The notes beneath the pieces are model-generated. The model was not told the DNA's origin and made no database searches. It worked only from the letters and a program-made list of their open reading frames with translations. From positions 1 to 48,936 of the forward strand of contig CAIVSE010000077.1 in NCBI GenBank assembly GCA_903908535.1: a stretch of DNA of 48,936 nucleotides, read 5' to 3'. This document shows, piece after piece, positions 28,558 to 38,784 of this stretch. Source of the stretch: Candidatus Doudnabacteria bacterium (GTDB lineage Bacteria > Patescibacteriota > Doudnabacteria > UBA920). Within the stretch, counting starts at the first letter, position 1, and each line of letters starts with the position of its first letter. Both the position numbers and the translations under genes were made by a program.

Positions 28558-29334
28558 ATGAACTTAACCAAAGAACTCCAAAATATCGGCCTGACCGACA
28601 AAGAAGCCAAAGTATATTTGGCCGCCTTGGAATTGGGCCAGGACAGCGTTCAAAATATTGCCAAAAAATCCGGCGTTAACCGCGCCACTACTTACGTTAT
28701 TTTAAATTCCCTTATCCAAAAAGGTTTGTGTAGCACTTACGAACAGGATAAAAAAACCCATTACATTGCTTCCGACCCCGGCCAACTGGAAGGTATTTTT
28801 GAAATTCAAAAAAAGGAACTGGAAGAAAAGCAAAAATATTTAAAAACCATTGTCTCCCAATTGCAGTTAATCAACAATAAGCAGACTAACAAGCCGGTGG
28901 TAAAATTTTATGAAGGCAAGCAGGGTTTGATTAATTGTTTTATGGAGTTTACTACTTCCGGTAATTTAGACCCTAAGGCTGATAATTTTCGTTTAGTTTT
29001 TTCTAAGGACAAACTTGATAATTTGTTTACGGAAGAAGACCGCAAAAAATTTGTAAACGTTCGTTTAACCAAACAGGCTAAGAGCAAAGCATTGTATAAT
29101 TCTAAAAATGTTACTATGACCGATACGCCGGAAAGTTCCCGCATTAAAGTTTCAGAGGAGCAGTCCCCTTTCCCTTGCGACATTGGCGTGTTTGGCGATA
29201 ATGTTCGAATACTATCGGAAGGTAAAAAACTTTCGGGTATATTAATCACCGACAAAGATGTTGCTACGACCATGCGTTCGTTGTTCGATTTGGCATGGGA
29301 AGCGGCGCAAGCGAGAGCAAAAAAAGAAAAATAG
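28558..29334 (+). CDS. TrmB-family transcriptional regulator
   Basis: 258 aa. The N-terminal winged helix (LQNIGLTDKEAKVYLAALEL, IAKKSGVNRATTYVILNSLI) is the TrmB signature; a coiled linker (EIQKKELEEKQKYLKTIV) leads to a C-terminal sensor domain of about 140 aa. TrmB proteins are sugar- or metabolite-responsive regulators common in archaea and Patescibacteria. TATTAT lies 8 nt before the ATG, a leaderless-type start. It precedes prfA by 42 nt. The ligand and targets are not visible. Confidence 0.87.
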   Translation: MNLTKELQNIGLTDKEAKVYLAALELGQDSVQNIAKKSGVNRATTYVILNSLIQKGLCSTYEQDKKTHYIASDPGQLEGIFEIQKKELEEKQKYLKTIVSQLQLINNKQTNKPVVKFYEGKQGLINCFMEFTTSGNLDPKADNFRLVFSKDKLDNLFTEEDRKKFVNVRLTKQAKSKALYNSKNVTMTDTPESSRIKVSEEQSPFPCDIGVFGDNVRILSEGKKLSGILITDKDVATTMRSLFDLAWEAAQARAKKEK

Positions 29335-29376
29335 CCATGGGCTGGTTTTGTGTTAGAATATAATTAGCTGGCCCAT

Positions 29377-30432
29377 ATGGAAATTGGCTTTCAAAAAATT
29401 TTGGATGAATATCACAAACTGACCGAAGAAATGTCTTCTGGCGGCGGTTTTGATATGGCTAAGTTGGGCAAACGGCAGGCCGAGTTATTGCCGGTGGTGG
29501 AAAAAATCCAAAGGCTGGAAAGTTCGGAAAAGCAATTAGCGGAAAATAAACAGATGCTTAACGATCCCGACGCGGAAATTAAGTCCATGGCCCTGGATGA
29601 GGGCCGGCGTTTGGAGGCGGAGATTCTGGAATTACAATCGGCTATAGAAGAAATGCTCCTGCCTAAAGACGCGCATGACGTCAACGACGCCATTGTGGAA
29701 ATCCGCGCCGGCGCCGGCGGCGATGAATCCACGCTTTTTGCGGCCGAACTGTTCCGAGCTTATGGCAAGTACGCGGAAAGTTTAAATTGCAAAATTCACA
29801 TTAATTCCACTTCCAAGAGCGATGCCGGCGGTTATAAAGAAATTGTTTTTGAAATTTACGGTAAAGCCCCCTACTCCGTGTTTAAATATGAAAGCGGCGT
29901 GCACCGCGTGCAGCGAGTACCGGAAACAGAAAAATCCGGCCGGGTGCACACTTCCACCATTACGGTGGCGGTTTTACCTAAGCTGGAAGAAAAGGATTAT
30001 ACTATAAATCCAAACGACCTAAAAATTGAAGCCACTACTTCTTCCGGACACGGCGGACAGAGCGTTAACACTACTTATTCGGCAGTGCGTATTTTACATA
30101 TTCCAACGGGTATTACCGCCCAGTGCCAGGACGAGCGCAGTTTTATGCAGAATAAGGAAAAGGCCATGGATGTTATCCGCGCCCGCGTGGCAGCTTATTA
30201 TGAGGAAATAGAAAACAAAAAAGTGCGCGATTTAACCAAGAGCCAAATTGGCACCGGCGACCGCAGTGAAAAAATCCGCACCTACAACTTTCCACAGGAC
30301 CGCGTAACCGACCATCGCATTAACCAAAATTTTAACCAGATAAACTTAATAATGGAAGGTAAGTTTGCGGACATTACCCTGGCTTTGCAGAAGGCAGACT
30401 TGCAGGCTAAAAAGGAAGCGTTAAAAAAGTAA
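29377..30432 (+). CDS. prfA: Peptide chain release factor 1
   Basis: 351 aa, full length. The catalytic GGQ is in [16 protein letters not shown]; the codon-recognition domain precedes it and [19 protein letters not shown] is the RF family block. RF1 reads UAA and UAG. Many genes here end in TGA, so an RF2 must be encoded elsewhere. A TATAAT-like -10 lies 12 nt before the ATG. The gene overlaps prmC by 1 nt (TAATG), the standard prfA-prmC operon, whose second product methylates the GGQ Gln. Confidence 0.96.
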   Translation: MEIGFQKILDEYHKLTEEMSSGGGFDMAKLGKRQAELLPVVEKIQRLESSEKQLAENKQMLNDPDAEIKSMALDEGRRLEAEILELQSAIEEMLLPKDAHDVNDAIVEIRAGAGGDESTLFAAELFRAYGKYAESLNCKIHINSTSKSDAGGYKEIVFEIYGKAPYSVFKYESGVHRVQRVPETEKSGRVHTSTITVAVLPKLEEKDYTINPNDLKIEATTSSGHGGQSVNTTYSAVRILHIPTGITAQCQDERSFMQNKEKAMDVIRARVAAYYEEIENKKVRDLTKSQIGTGDRSEKIRTYNFPQDRVTDHRINQNFNQINLIMEGKFADITLALQKADLQAKKEALKK

Positions 30433-31241
30433 TGACCATTGCTGAAGCGTCTAAAAAATATCATAAAATAGAACTAGAACTCCTTTTGGCCCATGTACTA
30501 CAAAAACCAAAGGAGTTTGTTTTTTTGCATGAGGAAACAAAATTGATCATCAAGCAGCAACGAGAAGTGGAGAAATTAGCCAAACTCCGCTTACAGGGGC
30601 GCCCTGTGGCTTACATTTTAGGTTACAAAGATTTTTACGGTCTGCGTTTTAAAGTCAACAGAAACGTGCTAATTCCGCGCCCGGAAACTGAATGGTTGGT
30701 TGATCGCGCCATGACAAGGGCGGCCCTTGGAAAGGCAAAAATCCTCGATATTGGCACAGGCAGCGGCGCAATTGCTGTTAGTTTAGCCAAAGAGCTGCGC
30801 TCAAGGGCGGCCCTTGAAGCCTCGGACATCTCGCAAAAAGCCTTGATGGTTGCCAAGCAGAACGCTAAAAACCATAAAGTTAAAATTAAATTTCATCATT
30901 CCAACCTTTTTTCTAACATTACAGGAAAATTTGATATTATTATCGCCAACTTACCCTATGTATCGACGGCTGATTATCGGAAGCTTCGGAGTGGCTTGCG
31001 CTTTGAGCCAAGGGGCGCCCTTGTAGCCAAGGATAACTTCGAAATTTACCAGGATTTCCTAAAAAAGCTTCCGGATTATACGTCTAGGGGCGCCCTTGTG
31101 TTGCTGGAAATGGACCCTAAAACCAAAAAATATTTGCAAATTTGGCAAAAAAAATATCTCCCAACATGGAAGATAAGTTTTTACAAAGATTTTAACAATT
31201 TGTGGCGCTACGCGGAACTCACTCGGTCAGCCGCTCTATAA
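30432..31241 (+). CDS. prmC: Release-factor glutamine methyltransferase
   Basis: 269 aa. Helical N-domain, then the Rossmann methyltransferase with NVLIPRPETEWLVD, the SAM loop ILDIGTGSGAIAVSLAK and the catalytic NLPY (in IIANLPYVSTADY), which replaces the usual NPPY with Leu at position two. It methylates the Gln of the release-factor GGQ motif. It is coupled to prfA by a 1-nt overlap. Its last 23 nt overlap the end of the convergent deacetylase gene. Confidence 0.93.
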   Translation: MTIAEASKKYHKIELELLLAHVLQKPKEFVFLHEETKLIIKQQREVEKLAKLRLQGRPVAYILGYKDFYGLRFKVNRNVLIPRPETEWLVDRAMTRAALGKAKILDIGTGSGAIAVSLAKELRSRAALEASDISQKALMVAKQNAKNHKVKIKFHHSNLFSNITGKFDIIIANLPYVSTADYRKLRSGLRFEPRGALVAKDNFEIYQDFLKKLPDYTSRGALVLLEMDPKTKKYLQIWQKKYLPTWKISFYKDFNNLWRYAELTRSAAL

Positions 31242-32103
31242 ATTTGTCCAAAGGCTCGCCCGGGCTGACGCGCACCCGGGGCAATTCCATTAAATCATTG
31301 AGGTTGACCCAGGCTGTGTCATGCACAGTCATGCCCATTACAAAACTCAGGTTTTTGGCCTGCGCCAAATAGTCGGCGTTGTAGTGGCCATAAGGGTACA
31401 TTAGGTAGGGTTCAGCCGCGCCCAAATGGTTCTGCAGGGCCTGCTGGCAGCTGCTTAAATTTTGGTAGATGTAAGCGGTATCATATTTGGGGTTTGAGCC
31501 GTCAAAATGGTTTTCGGTGTGGCAGATAATTTCCATACCCTGCCGTTTGGCGGCCGCAATTTGGCCCCAGTCGGCGTAAGTATTGGTGCCGCTGGTCGTG
31601 CCGGGGAAATGGGTGATAATCCCGAACAAGCCGGTGTAGCCGTATTGCCGCAAAATGGGGGTGCCGTTAGTAAAAGCGTCATCATAGCCGTCATCAAAGG
31701 TAAAGATGACCGGCTTTTTCGGCATGGTAAAGCGTTTTTGGGTGTAGAGGTAAAGGTCGTTGAGGGAAATGGAAGTATATCCCTGGGATTTCAGCCAGGA
31801 AACTTGTTGCGCGAATTCCTGCGGGCTCACAGTCAACCCAATACGGATGGAATCTACCGTACCCGTGGGAACGTAGCCAATATGGTGGTACATTAAAATT
31901 GGCAGGTCCATACTGGTGGAGGTGGCGCGGGGCAAAGGGGCGAAGTCTTGGGCTGTGGGCCGCATCTGGATTTGCGGCGCCGAGCTTATCACCGCCTGGA
32001 CGTTTTTAATTTTGTCCGAACGTGCAAATAGAACCAGGGCCACGGCTCCGCCGGCTATAATCAACCCAACAACCGCAAATAATAAAGCCTTGTTTAATTT
32101 CAT
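31219..32103 (-). CDS. Polysaccharide deacetylase (NodB-type), membrane-anchored
   Basis: 294 aa from ATG 32103 (MKLNKALLFAVVGLIIAGGA). The track ORF begins 72 codons earlier within the rplY gene and its terminator. One N-terminal membrane helix is followed by a linker and the NodB domain: ILMYHHIGY, IFTFDDGYDDAF (catalytic Asp and metal Asp), ICHTENHFD (His-x3-His) and YPYGHYNADYL. It removes N-acetyl groups from peptidoglycan or other surface polysaccharide on the outside of the membrane. The ATG follows directly after the rplY terminator with TTATCATG, suggesting either read-through or a leaderless start. Confidence 0.9.
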   Translation of the reverse strand: MKLNKALLFAVVGLIIAGGAVALVLFARSDKIKNVQAVISSAPQIQMRPTAQDFAPLPRATSTSMDLPILMYHHIGYVPTGTVDSIRIGLTVSPQEFAQQVSWLKSQGYTSISLNDLYLYTQKRFTMPKKPVIFTFDDGYDDAFTNGTPILRQYGYTGLFGIITHFPGTTSGTNTYADWGQIAAAKRQGMEIICHTENHFDGSNPKYDTAYIYQNLSSCQQALQNHLGAAEPYLMYPYGHYNADYLAQAKNLSFVMGMTVHDTAWVNLNDLMELPRVRVSPGEPLDKFIERLTE

Positions 32104-32108
32104 GATAA

Positions 32109-32143
32109 CAAAAATCCCCCGCTCCATAAGAAAGCCGGGGGAT
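32109..32143 (-). terminator. Intrinsic terminator of rplY
   Basis: ATCCCCC / GGGGGAT stem with a 16-nt loop; TTTTTG follows on the minus strand. Confidence 0.82.
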
Positions 32144-32152
32144 TTAAAATAA

Positions 32153-32839
32153 TTATTTTTTCTTCTCTTCCGCCGGCTTTTCGCCTTCCGGAGCCGCGCC
32201 AGCTTCTGCAGGTTTAGTTTCAGCCGCGCCTTCCACAGCGGAAACATCTTCCACCACCGGCTGGGCCAGTTCGGCTTCCACGTCGCGCGGCGGCTGGACT
32301 TTAATAACCAGTTCATCACCCGGCGTTAACACAGTAACTTTTGCCGGGACTTTTAAGTCTTTAACAAAAATTTCATCCTGTAAAGTTTTTAAACCGGCAA
32401 TATCAATTATAATATTGTGCGGCAGGTCGGCCGGTAAACATTCCACTTCAACTTCGTTTAAAACTTTTACCAAAACTCCGCCCAAAGTTTTTACGGCGGC
32501 CGATTCGCCCGTGAATTCCAAAGCTACACCGGCAGTAAGTTTTTCAGTCATGCTGACTTCATAAAAGTCCACGTGTTCGGGGGTGGATTGTAAATAATGG
32601 GCCTGAACGTCATGGATTAAAACCGGATGGGTTTTGCCGTCAGCTGTCTGTAAATCTATAATTGTGCTTTCACCCGCCTTTTTAAAAACTCTTTCGAATT
32701 CTCCGAAGTTTACGCTTAAATTTTGGTTTTCCACTTTGTGGCCATATAAAACAGCCGGAATTAAGCCCATTTTTCGGATCTTTTTAGGCGTCTGCGTCTT
32801 AATATCGCGCGCTTCCGCCTTTAGCTGAATTTTATCCAT
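32153..32839 (-). CDS. rplY: Large ribosomal subunit protein bL25 (CTC form)
   Basis: 228 aa, the long CTC form with an N-terminal 5S rRNA-binding L25 domain (LKAEARDIKTQTPKKIRKMG, PAVLYGHKVENQNLSV) and a C-terminal TL5-like beta domain, ending in an Ala/Glu/Lys-rich tail. It binds 5S rRNA in the large subunit. It stands as a single gene with its own terminator. Confidence 0.95.
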   Translation of the reverse strand: MDKIQLKAEARDIKTQTPKKIRKMGLIPAVLYGHKVENQNLSVNFGEFERVFKKAGESTIIDLQTADGKTHPVLIHDVQAHYLQSTPEHVDFYEVSMTEKLTAGVALEFTGESAAVKTLGGVLVKVLNEVEVECLPADLPHNIIIDIAGLKTLQDEIFVKDLKVPAKVTVLTPGDELVIKVQPPRDVEAELAQPVVEDVSAVEGAAETKPAEAGAAPEGEKPAEEKKK

Positions 32840-32918
32840 ACAGTTCCTTGTGTTCTACCCATCTCCCGTATAGGGATACTCATAGAATGTTAATGTGTCG
32901 GAATTTTAACACAAAAGG

Positions 32919-33284
32919 TTAAACTTGTCCAGCTATTGTGCCCACAAAATCTCCCTGGAATTCCTGTAAAGTAAGATGTAAATTAATAAGTTCATCGGTG
33001 GAAATACGGGAAAAATCCTTGAACTTCATGGAATCGGCGGAAGTTAAGTCCGTGACCATTCCCACGCTGTAAACCTGCGGGCCGCGGATTTCTACATTAA
33101 ACATCACCGAACTTTTGCATTTGGCGCAGTCGGAATGGATTAGTATGCGCGCCTCGTTAAAAGGCATATGCTGCTGGCTGGAAATAACCCTGGTCTGTTC
33201 CACCAGATATTTAGTCGAACATATGGGGCATTTAAGCATGGCCTCCAGCCACTGCATAATTTTTTGTAGATCCATATTATTCAT
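32919..33284 (-). CDS. Hypothetical zinc-ribbon protein, 121 aa
   Basis: Two Cys pairs, CPIC (residue ~19) and CAKC (residue ~53), make a likely zinc ribbon; a basic/amphipathic N-terminal helix (LQKIMQWLEAMLK) precedes it. The C-terminal part (ISTDELINLHLTLQEFQGDF) is probably helical. TACAAT lies 6 nt before ATG 33284, a leaderless start. The gene is 22 nt upstream of rodA's stop and on the same strand. Such proteins are recurrent in Patescibacteria but unnamed. Confidence 0.7.
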   Translation of the reverse strand: MNNMDLQKIMQWLEAMLKCPICSTKYLVEQTRVISSQQHMPFNEARILIHSDCAKCKSSVMFNVEIRGPQVYSVGMVTDLTSADSMKFKDFSRISTDELINLHLTLQEFQGDFVGTIAGQV

Positions 33285-33306
33285 ATATTCATTGTATCAT
33301 TTTTTG

Positions 33307-34404
33307 TTAGAATCTCAAAGCCTTGCTCTGCATGGCAATGTTTTGCACGACCCCGAGGCTTATTAATGCCACAATTAAAGATGATCCCCCGGCTGAAACA
33401 AACGGCAAAGGAATGCCGGTCACCGGCAACAGACCAATGTTCATGCCCACATTAATGGCCACGTGGGCGAAAAACATAAAAAATACGCCGGCGGTTATGT
33501 ACATGCCCAGGTCATCGCGCGCCAGTTTGATGATTTTAACCAGCCTGGCCAGCAAAAACAAATACAGGGCCAGCAAAGCTATACTGCCCAAAAAACCAAC
33601 CTCCTCGCTGCTGGCGGAAAAAATAAAATCCGTCTGCTGTTCCGGCAAAAATTTGTTCTGGCTTTGCAGGCCCTTGCCCAGGCCCATACCAAAAACCTGC
33701 CCGCTGCCCACGGCAATAGCCGCCTGCCGCACGTTATAGCCTTTGCCCATGGGGTCCAGTTGGGGATCTAAAAATACCAGCACGCGGTCGCGCTGAAAGG
33801 GCTTGAGAAAAAATTTCCAGCCAATGCCGGTGACCGCGCAGGCCGCCAGTAAAATAACAACCAGGAATTTTTTTTGGATGGGACTGATTAAGATAATACC
33901 TATCCAGATAACCATAATAATAACAGCAGATCCTAAATCCGGTTCCAGTAAAATCAATCCGGCCGGCACGGCCGCGTAGACAAACGACCACAAAATGTTC
34001 CGCCAGCTGTTAATCTCTCCGCGTCTTAAATACAGCAGGCGCGCCAGCCCCAAAATTATGGAAACTTTCATGAATTCCGCGACCTGGAAATTAAACACGC
34101 CGAGGTCAATCCAGCGGCTGCTGCCCTTAATGTGCCGGCCCAGCACGGCCAGGTAAATCAGTAAAATTACAAAAATTACATACAGCAGGCGGTTGCCTTT
34201 GGCCAAAGCGTGGTAATCAAAAAACGAGAAAAATAAAAAACCGGCCAGGCCGGGCAGTAACACCAGCAATTGTCTGGTAAAAATATTGCCGCTGTTGCCT
34301 ACCGTAGTGCTGTAAAGCAGGGCCAGGCCCACCACCACCAACAGGCCGGTGGCGATTTGCAGGGGCGCGTCAAAGTATTTAAATTTATTCAAAAAAGAAA
34401 ACAT
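33307..34404 (-). CDS. rodA: RodA/FtsW-type SEDS glycosyltransferase
   Basis: 365 aa with about ten membrane helices. SEDS signatures: GSSRWIDLG, FQVAEFMKVSIILGLARL, LLEPDLGSA (the conserved Asp), EQQTDFIFS and TGIPLPFVSAGGSS. SEDS proteins polymerise peptidoglycan with a class B PBP. The RodA rather than FtsW label follows from length and the lack of an N-terminal extension; the cognate PBP is not in the window. It overlaps the upstream gene by 1 nt (34404). Confidence 0.9.
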   Translation of the reverse strand: MFSFLNKFKYFDAPLQIATGLLVVVGLALLYSTTVGNSGNIFTRQLLVLLPGLAGFLFFSFFDYHALAKGNRLLYVIFVILLIYLAVLGRHIKGSSRWIDLGVFNFQVAEFMKVSIILGLARLLYLRRGEINSWRNILWSFVYAAVPAGLILLEPDLGSAVIIMVIWIGIILISPIQKKFLVVILLAACAVTGIGWKFFLKPFQRDRVLVFLDPQLDPMGKGYNVRQAAIAVGSGQVFGMGLGKGLQSQNKFLPEQQTDFIFSASSEEVGFLGSIALLALYLFLLARLVKIIKLARDDLGMYITAGVFFMFFAHVAINVGMNIGLLPVTGIPLPFVSAGGSSLIVALISLGVVQNIAMQSKALRF

Positions 34405-35261
34405 CAGTGGTTTAAGTCCGAAGCCGGGGTTATGGTGGCTTCCGGCAGAGTAATGTTACTGTTGTCTAAAACGTCTGTTTCCGGGTAAACATTAACTGTG
34501 GTTACGGCCGTGGTATAAACGTTGGGCCATAATTGCACGTAGGCGCGGCGTTCAAACGGCTCAAAAGTAAATTCCGTGCGCGTGCTGGCGGCTATAATTT
34601 TGCCGGCGGCATCCCTTAAAATAAAACCAATATCAACTTCGTTCAGCTGATAGGGGCTGTTGTTGTAAACGGTGCCCTGGACCACAAAGGCCGGCGGGTT
34701 TTGCTGGTTGGAAGCGGCTGGCGTGGAGGCCGACAGCGAGACAGTGGGAATGTTCAAACGTTTTTGCCATGGCAGGTTTTGGGGAAACTGGATTTGCGCG
34801 CCGGTAATAGTTTCCGTGGTCTGGAAGTTAGGTAAAATTAAATATTTGGTTTCGCCCGGAAGCAAATACAGGGTGGCCTGGCTGCTGCCCACCTGCTGGT
34901 TCTGGGCGTTAAAAAGTAGGAAGTCGTAACTAACCTTATCAAGCGACAGCGTCAGGTTTTTGTTGGTAATCTGCGCGGCCACGGAATAAATGCCGGCGCC
35001 GGCTTCAGTAATGTTAATATTGGAAATTTGTGGCGCTTGCGGGTTTTGGAAGGCCGGCATTGCCGCCAGCTCATCTTTGCGGTATCTGCCCAAATCCACA
35101 TGGAGTGCAGTTTCCTTTATCGCTATATAAGCCGGAATAATCATGATAAGGCAAAAAATAAACACGCGTTTTTGCGCCGAACCAAAACCGGATAGAGCTT
35201 TTTTTGTCTGCAACTCGGCTTCAGCCACTTCCAACTCCAATTTTTCTTTTACAAAAGCCAT
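34404..35261 (-). CDS. Hypothetical membrane-anchored protein with beta-rich extracellular region
   Basis: 285 aa. One membrane helix (about residues 32-50, VFIFCLIMIIPAYIAIK) follows a charged N-terminal helix. Residues ~75-285 look like two Ig/FxLYD-like beta domains (ISNINITEAGAGIYSVAAQI; FVVQGTVYNNSPYQLNEVDI). The stop/start overlaps rodA by 1 nt, so it is co-expressed with the SEDS enzyme and may be a cell-wall-synthesis partner. No named family. Confidence 0.75.
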   Translation of the reverse strand: MAFVKEKLELEVAEAELQTKKALSGFGSAQKRVFIFCLIMIIPAYIAIKETALHVDLGRYRKDELAAMPAFQNPQAPQISNINITEAGAGIYSVAAQITNKNLTLSLDKVSYDFLLFNAQNQQVGSSQATLYLLPGETKYLILPNFQTTETITGAQIQFPQNLPWQKRLNIPTVSLSASTPAASNQQNPPAFVVQGTVYNNSPYQLNEVDIGFILRDAAGKIIAASTRTEFTFEPFERRAYVQLWPNVYTTAVTTVNVYPETDVLDNSNITLPEATITPASDLNH

Positions 35262-35328
35262 AAAATTAAGTTTTCATTTAGCAATAACATTATAGCAAAA
35301 TTGGGGAATTTTTGGTATGATAAATGAA

Positions 35329-38300
35329 ATGCCCTTCACCCATCTCCACTGCCATAGCCATTATTCCCTGCTGGACGGACTGTCTAAAATCGATCCGCTC
35401 ATTGAGCGCGTTAAAGAGCTTAATATGGAAGCCTTGGCCATTACTGACCACGGCGTTATGTACGGCGCCATAGAATTTTACACCCATTGCCGGGAGGCCG
35501 GCATCAAACCAATTATCGGCGTGGAAGCTTACGTGGCGCCGCGCGGTTTAGCGGACCGTGAAGGCAAAGTGGATTCCGACTACCATCATTTAACTCTTTT
35601 GGCCAAAACCTACCAGGGCTATAAAAATTTAATGATGCTGACGACCATTGCGCACCTGGAAGGTTTTTATTATAAACCCAGGATAGATTTGGAGGTTTTA
35701 AAAAAATATTCCAATGGCGTCATTTGCCTCTCCGGCTGCATGCGCGGCGAAATCGCGCGCGCCGTGGTCAATAAGAGCGAGGATGAAGCCCAAAAAGTTT
35801 TGCAAAAGTATGTGGATATTTTTGGGCCGGATAATTTATATATAGAAATTCAGCGTTTGGCCAAGCACGATGACGGCTCGGAAAAATCGCGCAATGAAAA
35901 ATTAATTGCTTTGGCCAAAAAAAACAATTTATCTTTGGCGGCCACGGCCGATTGCCATTATATTTTTCCGGAAGACTCAGAGGCCCAGGATGTGCTGGTT
36001 TGTATTGGTACGGCCAGCAACGTCAACGAAACCGACCGGCTGGATATGCGTGGCTATGATTTGTCTTTAAAATCAGAGCAGCAAATGCGCGAGTTGTTTT
36101 ATGACGTGCCCGAAGCCGTGGAAAACACTCAAAAAATCGCGGATTTATGTAACGTGGAAATTCCCATTGACCAGCGGTACTTCCCAATGGTTCCCATCCC
36201 CGAAGGGCTGACCTCGGAGGAATATCTCAAAAAAATCACCCACGAAAAAGCCGTGCCGCTTTACGGTAAAAACGGGACGGTGCCGCCGGAAATTTTAGAA
36301 CGCATAGATTACGAACTGAATATTATCTGCAAAAAAGGTTTTGACACTTATTTTTTAATGGTGGCGGATTTAGTCCAGGGTGCGCATAATATTGGCGCCA
36401 TTACCAACACTAGGGGCTCTGCTGCCGGCAGCATTGTGGGTAAAATTTTAGGCATCACCAACGTTGACCCGCTGTATTATGAACTGCCGTTTGAACGGTT
36501 TTTGACTATGCACCGTCCCACGCCGCCCGATATCGACCTGGACATTGCCGACAACCGCCGCGACGAAGCCATTGCCTACATTACCGAACGGTACGGCAAA
36601 GACAAAGTCGCGCAAATTATTACTTTTGGGACTATGCAGGCGCGGGCCAGCGTGCGCGACGTCGGCCGGGCTTTGGGTGTGGCTTACAGCAAGTGCGACC
36701 AAATTGCCAAAATGATTCCCTTGGGCAAACAGGGCTTCCAAATGACTTTAGACAAAGCGCTGGATATGAATGCCGAACTAAAGGATATCTACCAGCGCGA
36801 CCCGGACACTAACCGCATCATCAATATTGCCAAAAAACTGGAAGAAAACAAGCGGCACGCCTCGGTGCACGCAGCCGGCATTGTCATCACTCCCACGCCG
36901 CTGACCGACTATATGCCTTTGCAAAGAGAACCGGACGGTGAGCGCGTCATTACCCAGTACGACATGTATTCGCTGGATGTTAACGCCAAAAGCAGCGCCA
37001 TTGGCGTGGTTAAAATGGACCTCTTGGGCATCCGCAACCTTTCTATTTTGGAAACTGCCGTGAATTTGGCCCAGAACCGCCATAAAATAAAAATAGATAT
37101 TTACAATCTCCCCCATCCCGACCCCAAGACCTTCCATTTGCTTTCCGAAGGCCACACGTTTGGCGTGTTCCAGCTGGGTTCATCCGGTATGACCCGTTAC
37201 TTAAAAGAACTTAAAGCATCCACTATTTTTGATATTATGGCCATGATAGCTTTGTACCGTCCGGGTCCCATGCAGTTTATCCCCCAATATATAGAGCGCA
37301 AGCTGAACTCTAAATTAATAAAATATTTTGACCCGGCTTTTGAACGGATTTTAAAGCGGACCTACGGCATTTTGGTTTACCAGGACGATTTATTGACCAT
37401 TGCGCACGATTTGGCCGGCTACAGCTGGGAAGAAGTGGATAAATTCCGCAAGGCCGTGGGCAAGAAGATTCCTGAGGAAATGGCCAAGCAAAAAGTTAAA
37501 TTTATAGACGGCTGCATGAAAACTTCGGGCTGGAACCAGGCCAAGGCCGCGGAAATTTGGGCCTGGATAGAACCCTTTGCCGCCTACGGTTTTAATAAGT
37601 CACACTCCGCTTCTTATGCCGTAGTCAGCTATCAAACCGCTTACATGAAGGCTAACTATCCGGTGGAATTTATGGCCGCGGTTATGACCGCGGAAAGCGG
37701 CGATGAAGATAAAATTTACGCGGCCGTGGAAGAATGCGCGGCCCTGGGCATCAAAGTTTTACCGCCAAATGTTAATGAATCTTTGGGCGACTTTACCGTA
37801 GTCGACGATCATACCATAAGGTTTGGCCTGAACGCCATAAAAAATCTGGGCAGCGACGTTATTGCTAAAATTATTGAAGTCAGGCAAAACGGGGCTTTTA
37901 ACACGCTGGAAGATTTCCTTATCCGCGCCCATACCAAAAATTTAAATAAAAAATCCTGGGAAGCTTTAAGCAAAGCCGGCGCCCTGGATGCTTTTGGCGA
38001 CCGCGGCACGTTATTGGCCAATACCGAAGAGGTTTTGGATTTTACCCGCCAGCATTTTAAAGACGCGGATAATGGGCAAAATTCTTTGTTCGGCAAATCT
38101 TTGCAAATGGGCAAATTGACGTTACGCGAGGTGCCGCCCGCAACCATGAACGAAATGCTTTTGTGGGAAAAAGAAATTTTGGGCTTTTTTGTTTCGGCCA
38201 ACCCGCTGGACAGTCACCGTGAAGTCTTAAAAGGTTTTACCGCTTTTAGAAGTTTACAGCAAAGCGATTTAGGCCGCGCCGTGGTCATGGGCGGCATTAT

Positions 38301-38784
38301 CTCCAAACTCAAAAGGATTTTAACCAAAAAGAACGACCCTATGGCCTTTTTTACGCTCCAGGATTCCACCGGCAGCATTGAGGTTTTGGTTTTCCCCAAG
38401 ACCATGGAAAAAGTTTTACCGCTTTTAGAAAATGATAAAATTGTGGAAGTTTCCGGTAAGCTTTCGGACAAGGACGAGGAGTTTAAATTATTGGCCGACG
38501 ACATTAAAGAATTGCCCACGGACGATTTGTATAACATGGCCCTGGCGGAAATGCAAAAAGAAAAATCTATTGTCCTGCATATGAACACGCTGGCCGGATC
38601 GGAGGCCTTAAACGCAATTAAAGATATTTTGCAGCAGCATCCCGGAAATGCACAAGTTTATTTATCCGTCGGCGTCGGCGGTAACGCGAAAAAAATAAAA
38701 ACCCAGTCTATGGTTAAAATAGACGGCAATTTGGTTAGCGAGTTAAAAAGCATTCCGGAAGTCGTGATGGTGGATGTGAAATAA
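35329..38784 (+). CDS. dnaE: DNA polymerase III alpha subunit
   Basis: 1151 aa from ATG 35329. A TATGAT -10 ends 7 nt before this ATG, whereas the track start (35317) lies inside the -10; the N-terminus MPFTHLHCHSHYSLLDG then matches the family. PHP domain ~1-270 (HCHSHYSLLDG, CHYIFPE), catalytic palm with PDIDLDIAD, NTRGSAAGSIVGK, then fingers (GFNKSHSASYAVVSYQTAYM), tandem HhH and OB domain (VVMGGIISKLKRILTKKNDPM). It is the main replicative polymerase. It stands alone, with a small terminator after the stop. Confidence 0.97.
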   Translation: MPFTHLHCHSHYSLLDGLSKIDPLIERVKELNMEALAITDHGVMYGAIEFYTHCREAGIKPIIGVEAYVAPRGLADREGKVDSDYHHLTLLAKTYQGYKNLMMLTTIAHLEGFYYKPRIDLEVLKKYSNGVICLSGCMRGEIARAVVNKSEDEAQKVLQKYVDIFGPDNLYIEIQRLAKHDDGSEKSRNEKLIALAKKNNLSLAATADCHYIFPEDSEAQDVLVCIGTASNVNETDRLDMRGYDLSLKSEQQMRELFYDVPEAVENTQKIADLCNVEIPIDQRYFPMVPIPEGLTSEEYLKKITHEKAVPLYGKNGTVPPEILERIDYELNIICKKGFDTYFLMVADLVQGAHNIGAITNTRGSAAGSIVGKILGITNVDPLYYELPFERFLTMHRPTPPDIDLDIADNRRDEAIAYITERYGKDKVAQIITFGTMQARASVRDVGRALGVAYSKCDQIAKMIPLGKQGFQMTLDKALDMNAELKDIYQRDPDTNRIINIAKKLEENKRHASVHAAGIVITPTPLTDYMPLQREPDGERVITQYDMYSLDVNAKSSAIGVVKMDLLGIRNLSILETAVNLAQNRHKIKIDIYNLPHPDPKTFHLLSEGHTFGVFQLGSSGMTRYLKELKASTIFDIMAMIALYRPGPMQFIPQYIERKLNSKLIKYFDPAFERILKRTYGILVYQDDLLTIAHDLAGYSWEEVDKFRKAVGKKIPEEMAKQKVKFIDGCMKTSGWNQAKAAEIWAWIEPFAAYGFNKSHSASYAVVSYQTAYMKANYPVEFMAAVMTAESGDEDKIYAAVEECAALGIKVLPPNVNESLGDFTVVDDHTIRFGLNAIKNLGSDVIAKIIEVRQNGAFNTLEDFLIRAHTKNLNKKSWEALSKAGALDAFGDRGTLLANTEEVLDFTRQHFKDADNGQNSLFGKSLQMGKLTLREVPPATMNEMLLWEKEILGFFVSANPLDSHREVLKGFTAFRSLQQSDLGRAVVMGGIISKLKRILTKKNDPMAFFTLQDSTGSIEVLVFPKTMEKVLPLLENDKIVEVSGKLSDKDEEFKLLADDIKELPTDDLYNMALAEMQKEKSIVLHMNTLAGSEALNAIKDILQQHPGNAQVYLSVGVGGNAKKIKTQSMVKIDGNLVSELKSIPEVVMVDVK

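Noticed and set aside
31219-32319. Full 366-aa ORF start for the deacetylase
   Set aside because: The first 72 codons run through the rplY end and its terminator; ATG 32103 gives a proper membrane anchor.
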